Shown: piece after piece, positions 6,855 through 14,415 of the stretch
How the letters are laid out: each line of letters begins with the position of its first letter
How positions within the stretch are numbered: position 1 is the first letter of the stretch
Origin: Chryseobacterium sp. 7
GTDB taxonomy: Bacteria; Bacteroidota; Bacteroidia; Flavobacteriales; Weeksellaceae
Direction of reading: 5' to 3'
DNA: 64,000 bases
Assembly (NCBI RefSeq): GCF_003663845.1
Contig: NZ_RCCA01000001.1
Location: forward strand, 4,030,001-4,094,000
The notes under the pieces: model-generated
Seen by the model: the letters and a program-made list of their open reading frames with translations, nothing else
Told to the model about the DNA's origin: nothing
Database searches by the model: none
Position numbers and translations under genes: made by a program

Positions 6855-8696
6855 ATGAAAGTAAAATTAGGTCAAGCAGTCAAAATGTTTTTTGGAAATT
6901 CATCTTTAGAGATGATTTACTTTGAGGCAATAAGCAATGCCTTAGATGCTGATGCGACTGAAATTGAAATTGAAATTTCAATAGAAGCAATCAACAGACC
7001 TGAAACTTTAGAAATAAAAATTTGTGATAATGGACTAGGCTTTGATGATTTCAGATACAAAAAATTCTCAAACCTTTTTGATGTTGAAGAAAGTTCACAT
7101 AAGGGACTAGGAAGACTTGTCTATCTTTGCTACTTTGATGAAATTCAAGTAAATAGCATCTATACACCAAATAAAGAAAGAGTTTTCACATTTTCCCAGC
7201 AATTTGAAGAAGAGAAATTCTCGATTAATAGTATTGACAAGGATTCAACAGGAACGACTTTATTAATGAAATCCTATACTCTCCAGAAAATTGCAAAATC
7301 TGAGTACTTACAACCTAAAGAGATTAAGAATAAAATACTTGAAGAGTTCTATTCTCGCCTTTTCCAATATAAACAACAAAATAAATTAGTCACTGTAAAT
7401 ATTAAATCAAAAATTGGTACTAGAGAATTTAAAGAAACATTATCTAATTCTGAAATTCCTAATTTATTATTCACTGAATTAGATAGTACACTAAATCTTT
7501 ATGATAGCTTACATTTATATTACTCTATTGAACCTGTAGATGTTAATGATACTTCCTTAATTTCTGCTATTTCAGTGGATAATAGAACTTTTAAAGTGGA
7601 ATTAATTGCCGATGAAAATATACCAACCGGCTATAAAATGATATTCCTGTTAATCTCTGATTATTTTACAGGAAAAGTTGATGCAGCAAGACAAAATTTG
7701 ACATTAACAAAAACTGAATTAAGAGAAGTCCAGAAAATCTTCAGAAAAAAAGTCACATCACTAATTGAAGAGAAAATTCCAAAAATAAAAAATAACAATA
7801 CTAAGATAAAAGAAGGATTAATTAATAGATACCCTCATCTTAATGGTTATTTTGATACAGACCATATTGGCTATCTTAAGAGGAATGATATTTTAAAAAA
7901 TGCACAAGAAGAATTCTTTAAAGCCCAAAAGGAATTATTAGATGCTAATCATTTAACTAATGAACAGTTTGAAAAATCATTGGAAATATCTGCGAGGGCA
8001 CTAACTGAATATATTCTATTTCGCCAACTTACTATAAAAACACTAAAAGAGTCAACATCTGAAAATTCGGAAGCAGAATTACATTCACTAATTGCAACAA
8101 AAGGAAAAGAAGGAAAATTTGAAAAATCTAACCTCATAAATGATATTTATAAAAATAACTCTTGGTTGCTTGATGATAAATTCATGACCTATGAGGTAAC
8201 ATTAAGTGATAGAGAAATGACTGAATTAGTTGAACACTTAGTTGAAGGAGAAGATATTGAAAAAGATATTGATAGACCTGATTTTGCATTTATTTTCTCT
8301 AATAATCCTAATGAAGAAAAACCTTTTGATGTTGTCATAGTAGAATTAAAGAAAAGAGGAGTCAATTTATATGAAAACTTAAAAACCGTAAATCAGCTCG
8401 AAACAAGAGCAAGGAATTTAATGAAATATTACAATAATAAGGTACAGAGAATATGGTATTATGGTATTATTGAATTTAATGACGAAGTTGAACTTGCTCT
8501 ATCAAGTGATTTTACAGAATTATATTCCACAGGTAAGCTTTATTATAATGAAAAAGATGTTGCTATTTCGATAAAGCCCAAAAGAACTGTACCTGTAGGA
8601 ATGTTTATCTGGGATATAGATGCTATTGTAGAAGATGCTAATGCCAGAAATAGTACATTTTTAAATTTTATCAAAAGTAAATTTTCAAGTCAATAA
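6855..8696 (+). CDS. GHKL ATPase fused to a PD-(D/E)xK nuclease-like domain; candidate defence protein
   Basis: A 613-residue protein. The N-terminal 200 residues have a Bergerat (GHKL) ATP fold: E24 and N28 in FEAISNALDADA (N box), DNGLGF at 58-63 (G1) and SSHKGLGRL at 80-88 (G2), closest in style to MORC/Hsp90-like ATPases. A middle region of about 200 residues is helical. The C-terminus (about 465-560) shows RPDFAF with D476, then VVIVELKK with E497-x-K499, then a Q-rich helix NQLETRARNLMKYY, the D...ExK layout of restriction-type nucleases and similar in style to Shedu/DUF4263 nucleases. ATPase and nuclease motifs are visible; an anti-phage role is inference from architecture and island context. 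It has its own transcript, bounded by a terminator at 8695-8720. Confidence 0.68.
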   Translation: MKVKLGQAVKMFFGNSSLEMIYFEAISNALDADATEIEIEISIEAINRPETLEIKICDNGLGFDDFRYKKFSNLFDVEESSHKGLGRLVYLCYFDEIQVNSIYTPNKERVFTFSQQFEEEKFSINSIDKDSTGTTLLMKSYTLQKIAKSEYLQPKEIKNKILEEFYSRLFQYKQQNKLVTVNIKSKIGTREFKETLSNSEIPNLLFTELDSTLNLYDSLHLYYSIEPVDVNDTSLISAISVDNRTFKVELIADENIPTGYKMIFLLISDYFTGKVDAARQNLTLTKTELREVQKIFRKKVTSLIEEKIPKIKNNNTKIKEGLINRYPHLNGYFDTDHIGYLKRNDILKNAQEEFFKAQKELLDANHLTNEQFEKSLEISARALTEYILFRQLTIKTLKESTSENSEAELHSLIATKGKEGKFEKSNLINDIYKNNSWLLDDKFMTYEVTLSDREMTELVEHLVEGEDIEKDIDRPDFAFIFSNNPNEEKPFDVVIVELKKRGVNLYENLKTVNQLETRARNLMKYYNNKVQRIWYYGIIEFNDEVELALSSDFTELYSTGKLYYNEKDVAISIKPKRTVPVGMFIWDIDAIVEDANARNSTFLNFIKSKFSSQ

Positions 8697-8720
8697 AAGC
8701 ATTCAAATTTGAATGCTTTT
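8695..8720. terminator. Bidirectional terminator between convergent genes
   Basis: AAAAGCATTC-AAATTT-GAATGCTTTT is a perfect palindrome with A/T tails, lying between the ATPase-nuclease stop and the stop of the convergent small gene. Confidence 0.8.
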
Positions 8721-8722
8721 TT

Positions 8723-8977
8723 TCATAAAGCTTGTAGCAAAATGTTACGAACTTTTTCATTTCTATCTTCTTTTGAATACCAGATTTTTATTACTCTATA
8801 ATTACCTAAACTTAGCTTTAAGAAAGCAAATGCTTTTACAGCATCTTCATCTAAATCAGTATAATAATCATTATAATCTAGTATATCACCAATATCTAAA
8901 TCTATATCATCAGATACTAAATGATTAAAATCAGAATCAACGGATTTACTTGTACATAACCACAATCTTGTTTTCAT
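8723..8977 (-). CDS. Small acidic hypothetical protein
   Basis: An 84-residue protein starting MKTRLWLCTSKSVDSDFNHLV, with an acidic middle (DDIDLDIGDILDYNDYYTDLDEDAVKAFAFLK) and a basic end (NYRVIKIWYSKEDRNEKVRNILLQAL). I do not recognise the family. I prefer the ATG at 8977; the longer frame to 9028 adds 17 residues with no better signal. It is convergent with the ATPase-nuclease gene and shares its terminator. The acidic character would suit a DNA mimic or an inhibitor, but that is a guess. Confidence 0.45.
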   Translation of the reverse strand: MKTRLWLCTSKSVDSDFNHLVSDDIDLDIGDILDYNDYYTDLDEDAVKAFAFLKLSLGNYRVIKIWYSKEDRNEKVRNILLQAL

Positions 8978-9163
8978 AGTTTTTATGATTGAATTTATTT
9001 TTTGAGATGAATTTATGAAAAGTAGCAATTAGTTATTAAATAATTTTCTCATTTTTGCAAAGTATAACTATTTAAACGGTTTAATTATTGATATAGAAAA
9101 TTTATCTAAAATGCCATCGTGGTATTTTAGAAGACATCAACGATAAAAGTGAAAACTTTTTTT
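8978..9163. other. Non-coding spacer upstream of the structured element
   Basis: AT-rich; no ORF or clear promoter recognised. Confidence 0.4.
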
Positions 9164-9292
9164 GCTAACGCTCAAGTAAACGGCTAATTTATTGAAAAGC
9201 ACAGAAAGCAAAAACAAGTGAGCATCTTGCTATATGGCAGGTTGCTCCCTGTTTTTTGTGCTTAGGTTTTAGCCGACCTTCTTGACGAGAGC
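9164..9292. repeat. Long imperfect inverted repeat (about 129 nt), possible structured RNA or palindromic mobile unit
   Basis: Nested pairing arms are visible: TCAAG 9172-9176 with CTTGA 9281-9285; CGGCTAA 9181-9187 with TTAGCCG 9269-9275; AAGCAC 9197-9202 with GTGCTT 9258-9263; AAAAACA with TGTTTTT; GAGCA 9220-9224 with TGCTC 9243-9247; and CTTGC with GCAGG at the tip. The single extended hairpin lies upstream of the 9348-10593 operon. It resembles an integron attC in shape but lacks a GTTRRRY core. Confidence 0.55.
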
Positions 9293-9347
9293 AGTGGAGT
9301 TTACCTGCTTTTTTTGTTGCCCAAAACCAAATAAAATTTATAAAAAT

Positions 9348-9557
9348 ATGAGCAACACAAATGACGGCGGATGCCTACCTGTATTAGCATTTATTCTTTA
9401 TGCAGTCGTAATTATCGGTTCAGGAGTCCTTTCATGGAATTGGACTAAGCCAGAATCTTTTCTCGGAGCAATCGGATTTATGATTGTATGGGGAATTTTA
9501 TCCTACATTGGTCACTTCATTCTGCTTGGAATCATAGCAGTAGTATCTGAAAAATAA
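9348..9557 (+). CDS. Small membrane protein, two predicted TM helices
   Basis: A 69-residue protein starting MSNTNDGGCLPVLAFILYAVVIIGSGVLSW, with a second hydrophobic stretch AIGFMIVWGILSYIGHFILLGIIAVV. I chose ATG 9348; an in-frame ATG at 9282 falls inside the long inverted repeat. No family recognised. It opens a tight four-gene unit (5-bp gap to the next gene) ahead of the VgrG operon. Small membrane proteins in such places are sometimes immunity proteins, but nothing in the sequence proves this. Confidence 0.55.
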   Translation: MSNTNDGGCLPVLAFILYAVVIIGSGVLSWNWTKPESFLGAIGFMIVWGILSYIGHFILLGIIAVVSEK

Positions 9558-9562
9558 GTACT

Positions 9563-10021
9563 ATGAAAAAGGTCTACTTATTAATGATTTTTTGCACAAT
9601 AGTTTGCTGTAAAAAAAGAGATACTTGGGATGATGTCTATACAAATACTGACTCCATTAATTTTGGCAACTCCTATCAAGACGTTATAAGCGATTATAAT
9701 GATTCTACAAACAACATTCAGAATATTCCAGTAATCGAACCAATAAAGCCAAAATATGCTATTATCTGGGCTATTATAGCTCCTAATAGTGACTCTGTAC
9801 TCACCAAAGAGAACATGTCTCGCTATCAAAGTATTGGAAGTGATGTTATTGAAATGACAGACATAAGCGAAGATGCTAAGTACAAAAAAATGGATGAGTT
9901 TGAGAATACACTTTACAAAGATGGAGCTATTCCTCCAGGAATGAATATCAGAAAAAGGAACATACTTGTTTTTGACAGCTATGTAGAAGCTTCTAAACAA
10001 AGGGAAGAATTTATTAAATAA
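9563..10021 (+). CDS. Hypothetical lipoprotein
   Basis: A 152-residue protein with a lipoprotein-type start (MKKVYLLMIFCTIVCCKKRD; cysteine at 15 or 16). The mature part is acidic and has no motif I recognise (ends NIRKRNILVFDSYVEASKQREEFIK). It lies 5 bp after the small membrane protein and 15 bp before the next exported protein, so the four genes 9348-10593 are one unit. The cargo position beside a VgrG operon on a mobile island makes an envelope or immunity role possible. Confidence 0.55.
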   Translation: MKKVYLLMIFCTIVCCKKRDTWDDVYTNTDSINFGNSYQDVISDYNDSTNNIQNIPVIEPIKPKYAIIWAIIAPNSDSVLTKENMSRYQSIGSDVIEMTDISEDAKYKKMDEFENTLYKDGAIPPGMNIRKRNILVFDSYVEASKQREEFIK

Positions 10022-10036
10022 AATATATCAATTATC

Positions 10037-10384
10037 ATGAAACAACTAATTTTTACACTCGCTTTGGCATTGCCAACACTTTATTTTGCACAAGAAACAC
10101 AGAAAGACAAAAAATGTGATCTTCCAGCAAATTACCAAGAGCCTACACCAGACAAGAAAATTCAATCTTTTTTGAAGAAGGTAGATGCAACTATAAATGA
10201 TCTTAGAAAGCATATTGCTATTGATAATGATTGTGAAGAAAAAGACATTGTTTTCTTACGTATTTCTGAACAAAAAGGAAATGGGATTTACGACGTATGC
10301 GTGAAAGGTAAGTCTATGAAGTACAAACGCATGGGTTCAGTCTTTATGAAAAACTCAGAAAACCCTTTTGATACAGCAAAATGA
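10037..10384 (+). CDS. Small exported hypothetical protein
   Basis: A 115-residue protein with a signal peptide (MKQLIFTLALALPTLYFAQE, cleavage probable after FA). The mature part (about 95 residues) is lysine- and aspartate-rich with three cysteines (KKCDLP, DNDCEEKD, YDVCVKG). Family not recognised. Its stop overlaps the start of the next ORF (ATGA), suggesting translational coupling. Size, periplasmic targeting and cysteines resemble immunity or inhibitor proteins, which is only a suggestion. Confidence 0.55.
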   Translation: MKQLIFTLALALPTLYFAQETQKDKKCDLPANYQEPTPDKKIQSFLKKVDATINDLRKHIAIDNDCEEKDIVFLRISEQKGNGIYDVCVKGKSMKYKRMGSVFMKNSENPFDTAK

Positions 10385-10593
10385 TTCTGCTAACGTCTAA
10401 TAATTATTTCTGCGGAAATTATTTTTTTCCATTGAAAAAAGCTAACAATTGGGACTATGTTTTCATGGTCTCAATTGCTATTTTATATGTAGTTGGTGTA
10501 TACTTCTCACTATACATATTGAAAATTATTACTGATAGAGTGAAACAATATTTCAGTAAAAGCAAAAATCTAAAGCGTTATCAATCTAATTGA
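10381..10593 (+). CDS. Small single-pass membrane protein
   Basis: A 70-residue ORF overlapping the previous stop by four bases. One long hydrophobic helix (YVFMVSIAILYVVGVYFSLYILKIIT) is followed by a basic tail (DRVKQYFSKSKNLKRYQSN). No family recognised. The overlap with the upstream gene favours a real coding sequence. Confidence 0.45.
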   Translation: MILLTSNNYFCGNYFFPLKKANNWDYVFMVSIAILYVVGVYFSLYILKIITDRVKQYFSKSKNLKRYQSN

Positions 10594-10645
10594 TTATCAG
10601 CCTATCGTAGTTCTACTACAATTTTTAAAATTTTATCCAAAATTC

Positions 10646-10653
10646 TACCTTTG
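10646..10653 (+). promoter_or_regulatory. -7 promoter element upstream of the VgrG operon
   Basis: TACCTTTG matches TAnnTTTG, 55 bp before the vgrG ATG. It separates this operon from the four-gene unit before it. Confidence 0.45.
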
Positions 10654-10708
10654 GCATTATTTTTTATCTAACTTTAGTGATTTAATATCAGAAAACACAC
10701 AAATCATC

Positions 10709-12946
10709 ATGAAAAAAAATACATCAAATTCTGAGAAGATTTCTGAGAACCATATAGCAGGTATTAACCGTGTAGTAAAGCTCGATATTGTGATTGATGG
10801 AAAACCTCTCAGCCACTTTAAACACTTTCGCCTACAACAAAGCGCTAAAACACATCATTACTTTGAACTTACCTTAGCTCACGATTCATTAGGTAAAGCA
10901 CAAAACCATAACTTAGAACAGGCAAAACAGTTTTTTGGGAAAAGATTGACCGTAACTTTCGGGTATAAAGATCCAGAAAACGAAAGTCCAGAACGGACAT
11001 TTGTAGGAGTTATTATGAAGGTGGCATTTAGTCAGGAAAAGATGAGTCTGGGAAATATTGTTCTGAAAGGAAACAGCCCAACAATACTGATGGATTCAGC
11101 CCCGCATACTCAAAGTTTTGGAGGTAGCCAGCCAGCCAACACATCAATTATTGCCGATAGAATAATTAAAGAGTCATTGGGAACTAATGACTTTGATTTT
11201 AGAATAGATACCCAAAATAAGGGGTATATTAATTATAGCTCACAATACTGCGAAACCCATTATAATTACCTTACCAGAATTGCAGAAGCTTATGGAGAAC
11301 AATTTTATTATGATGGTGAAGTGCTTCACTTCGGAAAGTTACCACCTCATGAAAAATCCATAAAGCTTATTGATGGCAGTAATGTCAGTGATGTGCAGAT
11401 AGAGTTAAATGCCATTCATATCAAGCCTGAATATTTTGGCTACAATAGTAGTAATCATGCAAAGATGATCGGAGTTGATAATAAGATCAAACATCTTGGT
11501 GAACTATCATCGGAAACATACGAACTTAACAACAATATATTTAAAACCCGCTCACTGACTCCTGCTCCCGTTAATCCTAATATGTTTCTTGATATAGACG
11601 ATTCTCAGAAAAGTGCAAGAGGTAGTAAGGCAGTGGATGTTTTTACTGTTTCAGGAAAAACAACTGTACCATTCTTATATACGGGCTGTGTCGCTGACTT
11701 AGCCATGAGAAAACCAGATAGTAATCAAACTGTACACTTCACTACATTGATGATGACTGAAGTAAATCATGAGGTTGATGCAAGAGGATATTACAGAGGA
11801 AGTTTCCAAGCAATAGCTGAAGGTACAGGCTTCATGCCTAAGCCTGATTTTATAATGCCAAAAGCTGAGCCACAAGTTGCAACTGTCATATCCAATGTTG
11901 ACCCTTTGAATCAAGGAAGAATACAAGTGCAGTTTGATTGGCAACTGAATGACACAACCCATTTTATCAGAATGATGAGCCCTGATGCAGGTGGAACAGA
12001 TATAATAAGCCAAAACAGAGGATTTGTTGCAGTTCCTGAAATCGGAGATCAGGTAATGGTAGGTTTTGAATATCACAACCCAGATTTTCCTTTTGCTATG
12101 GGGGGTATGTTTCATGGTGGCGTAGGTCTAGGAGGTGGAATGGACAACCGTGTAAAATCTTTACAGACTCGAAGTGGTCATAGATTAGTGTTCACAGAAG
12201 ATGAGAGCATTTTACTAACAGATAAAAGTGGTAATGAGCTTAGATTTGACACAGAAGGAAGTAACATCAACATTACTGCACCTGAAACAATCACTATAAA
12301 ATCTAAAAACCTGAAGTTTGATATTGAAGAGAACATCGAGACCAAGGCAGGAAAAAATATGGACACCAATGTTGGACAGAATATCAAAATTATTGCTAGA
12401 CAGGAGATCAGCCAAGATAGTGGTAAGAAAACCATTATCAATGCTGGGACTAATACTGAAATATCAGCAAAAGCCCACCTAGACCTTTATGGTAAAGAGA
12501 AATTCATTGGGTATACAGATGGACAAACAGAATTCGGAGCCAAAGATAGAATGCATGTATATGGAGCAAACTCATTATTGACTGCTAAAGATAAGATTGA
12601 GTATAAAGCTCCACAAATGAATAAAGTTCCTCAAAATGGAGAATTTGATTACACCAAAGAAAAGCAAATAGCATCAATGTATTGGGCTTATGAGGAAGAA
12701 AACACCTCTTTAATGAATGATTCTAAGTTTTTTGTTGATATGAATCTCATTGTTCAGACAAGAAACTATGAGGAGGGAGAAAATATTGATGTTACTATAA
12801 AGTCAGATGATGGTGAACCACTAGCGGATGGGCTTAATGAGTTAACTTTATCAGGAACTGTTGATAAAGATGGAATGGTAATTTTTAAAGAGCCATTGAA
12901 AGCTTACACTCTTGAGCTTATGACGGAAGAAACAGAAAACACATAA
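10709..12946 (+). CDS. vgrG: Type VI secretion spike protein VgrG
   Basis: A 745-residue VgrG/Rhs-Vgr family protein. The N-terminal half (about 20-370) corresponds to the gp27-like hub (VVKLDIVIDGKPLSHFKHFRLQQSAKTHHYFELTL; YLTRIAEAYGEQFYYDGEVLHFGKLPP). The gp5-like OB-fold starts near 384 (VATVISNVDPLNQGRIQVQFDW). The repetitive stretch about 495-640 (TITIKSKN, ETKAGKNMDTNVGQNIKIIA) is the triple beta-helix needle. The last 80 residues form a separate beta-rich extension, possibly an effector adaptor. VgrG caps the Hcp tube and carries cargo. No T6SS sheath, baseplate or membrane genes are in this window, so it is an orphan that must use a system encoded elsewhere. Start of a five-gene operon. 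Confidence 0.92.
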   Translation: MKKNTSNSEKISENHIAGINRVVKLDIVIDGKPLSHFKHFRLQQSAKTHHYFELTLAHDSLGKAQNHNLEQAKQFFGKRLTVTFGYKDPENESPERTFVGVIMKVAFSQEKMSLGNIVLKGNSPTILMDSAPHTQSFGGSQPANTSIIADRIIKESLGTNDFDFRIDTQNKGYINYSSQYCETHYNYLTRIAEAYGEQFYYDGEVLHFGKLPPHEKSIKLIDGSNVSDVQIELNAIHIKPEYFGYNSSNHAKMIGVDNKIKHLGELSSETYELNNNIFKTRSLTPAPVNPNMFLDIDDSQKSARGSKAVDVFTVSGKTTVPFLYTGCVADLAMRKPDSNQTVHFTTLMMTEVNHEVDARGYYRGSFQAIAEGTGFMPKPDFIMPKAEPQVATVISNVDPLNQGRIQVQFDWQLNDTTHFIRMMSPDAGGTDIISQNRGFVAVPEIGDQVMVGFEYHNPDFPFAMGGMFHGGVGLGGGMDNRVKSLQTRSGHRLVFTEDESILLTDKSGNELRFDTEGSNINITAPETITIKSKNLKFDIEENIETKAGKNMDTNVGQNIKIIARQEISQDSGKKTIINAGTNTEISAKAHLDLYGKEKFIGYTDGQTEFGAKDRMHVYGANSLLTAKDKIEYKAPQMNKVPQNGEFDYTKEKQIASMYWAYEEENTSLMNDSKFFVDMNLIVQTRNYEEGENIDVTIKSDDGEPLADGLNELTLSGTVDKDGMVIFKEPLKAYTLELMTEETENT

Positions 12947-12956
12947 ATACACTATT

Positions 12957-13664
12957 ATGAAAATTAATAATTTTATACCAACATTACTTGAACAACGAAG
13001 GGGTATCGTTGCAACAAGTGGAAATCAACAAACAAGACCAGTTCAGGTTTTAAGACCAAGTTGGAGAGATATGATTAAAAACTATCCTAATAGCTCCGTG
13101 GACGTAATTACATTGTATAATGAGATTGGGAATGGCTTGATTGGATATTATAATAAATCAGCAACTGATTGGGAGAATACTTGTGCTTTTAGAATGAGTA
13201 AAGGATTAAACTACAGTGGTTTCAAATTACCTTACGATAATTCTAAATATAAAGCAAAAGGAGCAAAAGGAGGAGTTCATAAAGGTGATGATAAGTTAAA
13301 TTACTGGTACAGAGTTAAGGAATTGGGTAAATATTTGGAAGACCACTTAGGCAAACCTGAATTTGACGAGACATTAAAAAAAGCAGGATTAGGACAAGTA
13401 AAAGAGGGTTTGTCTAAAGAAAATTGGGATAAACTTCGTAAAATGAAAGGGATTATTATGTTTAAAGTATCTGGTTGGGGGAATGCCTCTGGGCATTTTA
13501 CACTTTGGGATGGAAGTAATTTAATATATCCTGGAGATCCTCAGCATAACAATCCTAATAGTGAATATTATTACTTTAAAATGAAATATGAGCGATATGA
13601 CTCTTCTAAAAGGACGAATATTGTTATACAAACAGACGAAATAAAGTTATGGGAATTAAAATAA
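12957..13664 (+). CDS. Tae4-type T6SS amidase effector (peptidoglycan peptidase)
   Basis: A 235-residue protein. RPSWRDMIKNYPN (33-45), NTCAFRMSKGLNYSG (74-88, with C76) and SGHFTLWDGSNLIYPGD (178-194, with H180) match the Tae4 family of NlpC/P60-like cysteine amidases, which cut the D-Glu/mDAP bond in peptidoglycan of rival Gram-negative cells. The first 30 residues are an extra N-terminal tail that might dock on VgrG or PAAR. It lies 10 bp after vgrG and overlaps the next gene, whose product looks like the matching immunity protein. Catalytic Cys and His are seen; the third residue was not assigned. Activity is inferred from the family. Confidence 0.87.
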   Translation: MKINNFIPTLLEQRRGIVATSGNQQTRPVQVLRPSWRDMIKNYPNSSVDVITLYNEIGNGLIGYYNKSATDWENTCAFRMSKGLNYSGFKLPYDNSKYKAKGAKGGVHKGDDKLNYWYRVKELGKYLEDHLGKPEFDETLKKAGLGQVKEGLSKENWDKLRKMKGIIMFKVSGWGNASGHFTLWDGSNLIYPGDPQHNNPNSEYYYFKMKYERYDSSKRTNIVIQTDEIKLWELK

Positions 13665-14071
13665 AGAATTTTAAATACGCATTTGTGTTTTTAACTCTGT
13701 CTACTATTGAAGTTTTAGGACAGGATAAACTAACAGAAGTGAAAAAATATGCATTTGATAAATGCCTGAGTTATAATTATCAAAAAATAGATTCAAATTT
13801 TTATAATACATATAAAGATGCTTCAGGGGTTCAATTTTCCATAAATGGAAATTTTTTGGAGAATGATGAACTGAAAAACAAAATAATAGATTATACTATT
13901 AATGAAACGGGTCAATATTATTTAATAAAAAACAATCTACATTTTGAAACAGGAGATAAGAATATAATATTTTACAATTGTTTTGACTTCTATGAATCTA
14001 AGAAATTAGATAGTTATATAAGAAAGCTTATTGGACTGATACCAAAAAAGAAAACCTCAAAAAAAGGATAA
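13649..14071 (+). CDS. Tai4-type periplasmic immunity protein
   Basis: A 140-residue protein with a signal peptide (MGIKIKNFKYAFVFLTLSTIEVLGQD). The mature part (about 115 residues: LTEVKKYAFDKCLSYNYQKID... FYNCFDFYESKKLDSYIRKLI) has the size, helical character and conserved C-LSYNY pattern of T6SS amidase immunity proteins of the Tai4 family, which bind and block Tae4 in the periplasm. The start overlaps the effector stop by 16 bp, the normal coupling of toxin and immunity genes. Position and export signal are direct evidence; the family call is moderate. Confidence 0.8.
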   Translation: MGIKIKNFKYAFVFLTLSTIEVLGQDKLTEVKKYAFDKCLSYNYQKIDSNFYNTYKDASGVQFSINGNFLENDELKNKIIDYTINETGQYYLIKNNLHFETGDKNIIFYNCFDFYESKKLDSYIRKLIGLIPKKKTSKKG

Positions 14072-14072
14072 T

Positions 14073-14402
14073 ATGCCCCAACATATTATAGATACAACCC
14101 AGTTAAAATGTGATAAAGGAACTTCACCAGCTCCTCTCACTGTAACAAGTCAATCATTTATGAGCATTGATGGAAAACTACAGGCTACGGAAGACGATAA
14201 ACAACCTAATATTAATATTAAATCTTTTGGAATATGCAGTGTTTTAAGATCTTTCTGTACACCTTCTCCTGTTAAATGGGATAATACCTCTGATTTTGAA
14301 ATTGAGGGTAAAAAAGAACTGTTAGATACCTCTACTTGCCAATGTTCTGTTGGCGGGAAAATATCTATTGTACAGTCTGCTCAAAATTTTGTGAAAGAAT
14401 AA
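14073..14402 (+). CDS. PAAR-like spike tip protein (DUF4280)
   Basis: A 109-residue protein starting MPQHIIDTTQLKCDKGTSPAPLTVTSQSFMSIDGKLQATEDDKQPNINI..FGICSV. The pattern of C-x-K-G near the start and later cysteines (FGICSVLRSFCTPSP, STCQCSVGGKISIV) fits DUF4280, a PAAR-like family that forms the metal-bound cone on the tip of VgrG. It begins one base after the immunity gene. In the operon it completes a loaded spike: VgrG, cargo, immunity, tip. Confidence 0.85.
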   Translation: MPQHIIDTTQLKCDKGTSPAPLTVTSQSFMSIDGKLQATEDDKQPNINIKSFGICSVLRSFCTPSPVKWDNTSDFEIEGKKELLDTSTCQCSVGGKISIVQSAQNFVKE

Positions 14403-14415
14403 AATACTAATAATC

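Noticed and set aside
9164..9292. Integron attC site
   Set aside because: Shape is similar, but no GTTRRRY/RYYYAAC core pair could be found, and no integron integrase is present.
9581..10000. 139-residue minus-strand ORF
   Set aside because: Antisense to the lipoprotein gene at 9563-10021, which has a clear signal peptide and operon spacing.
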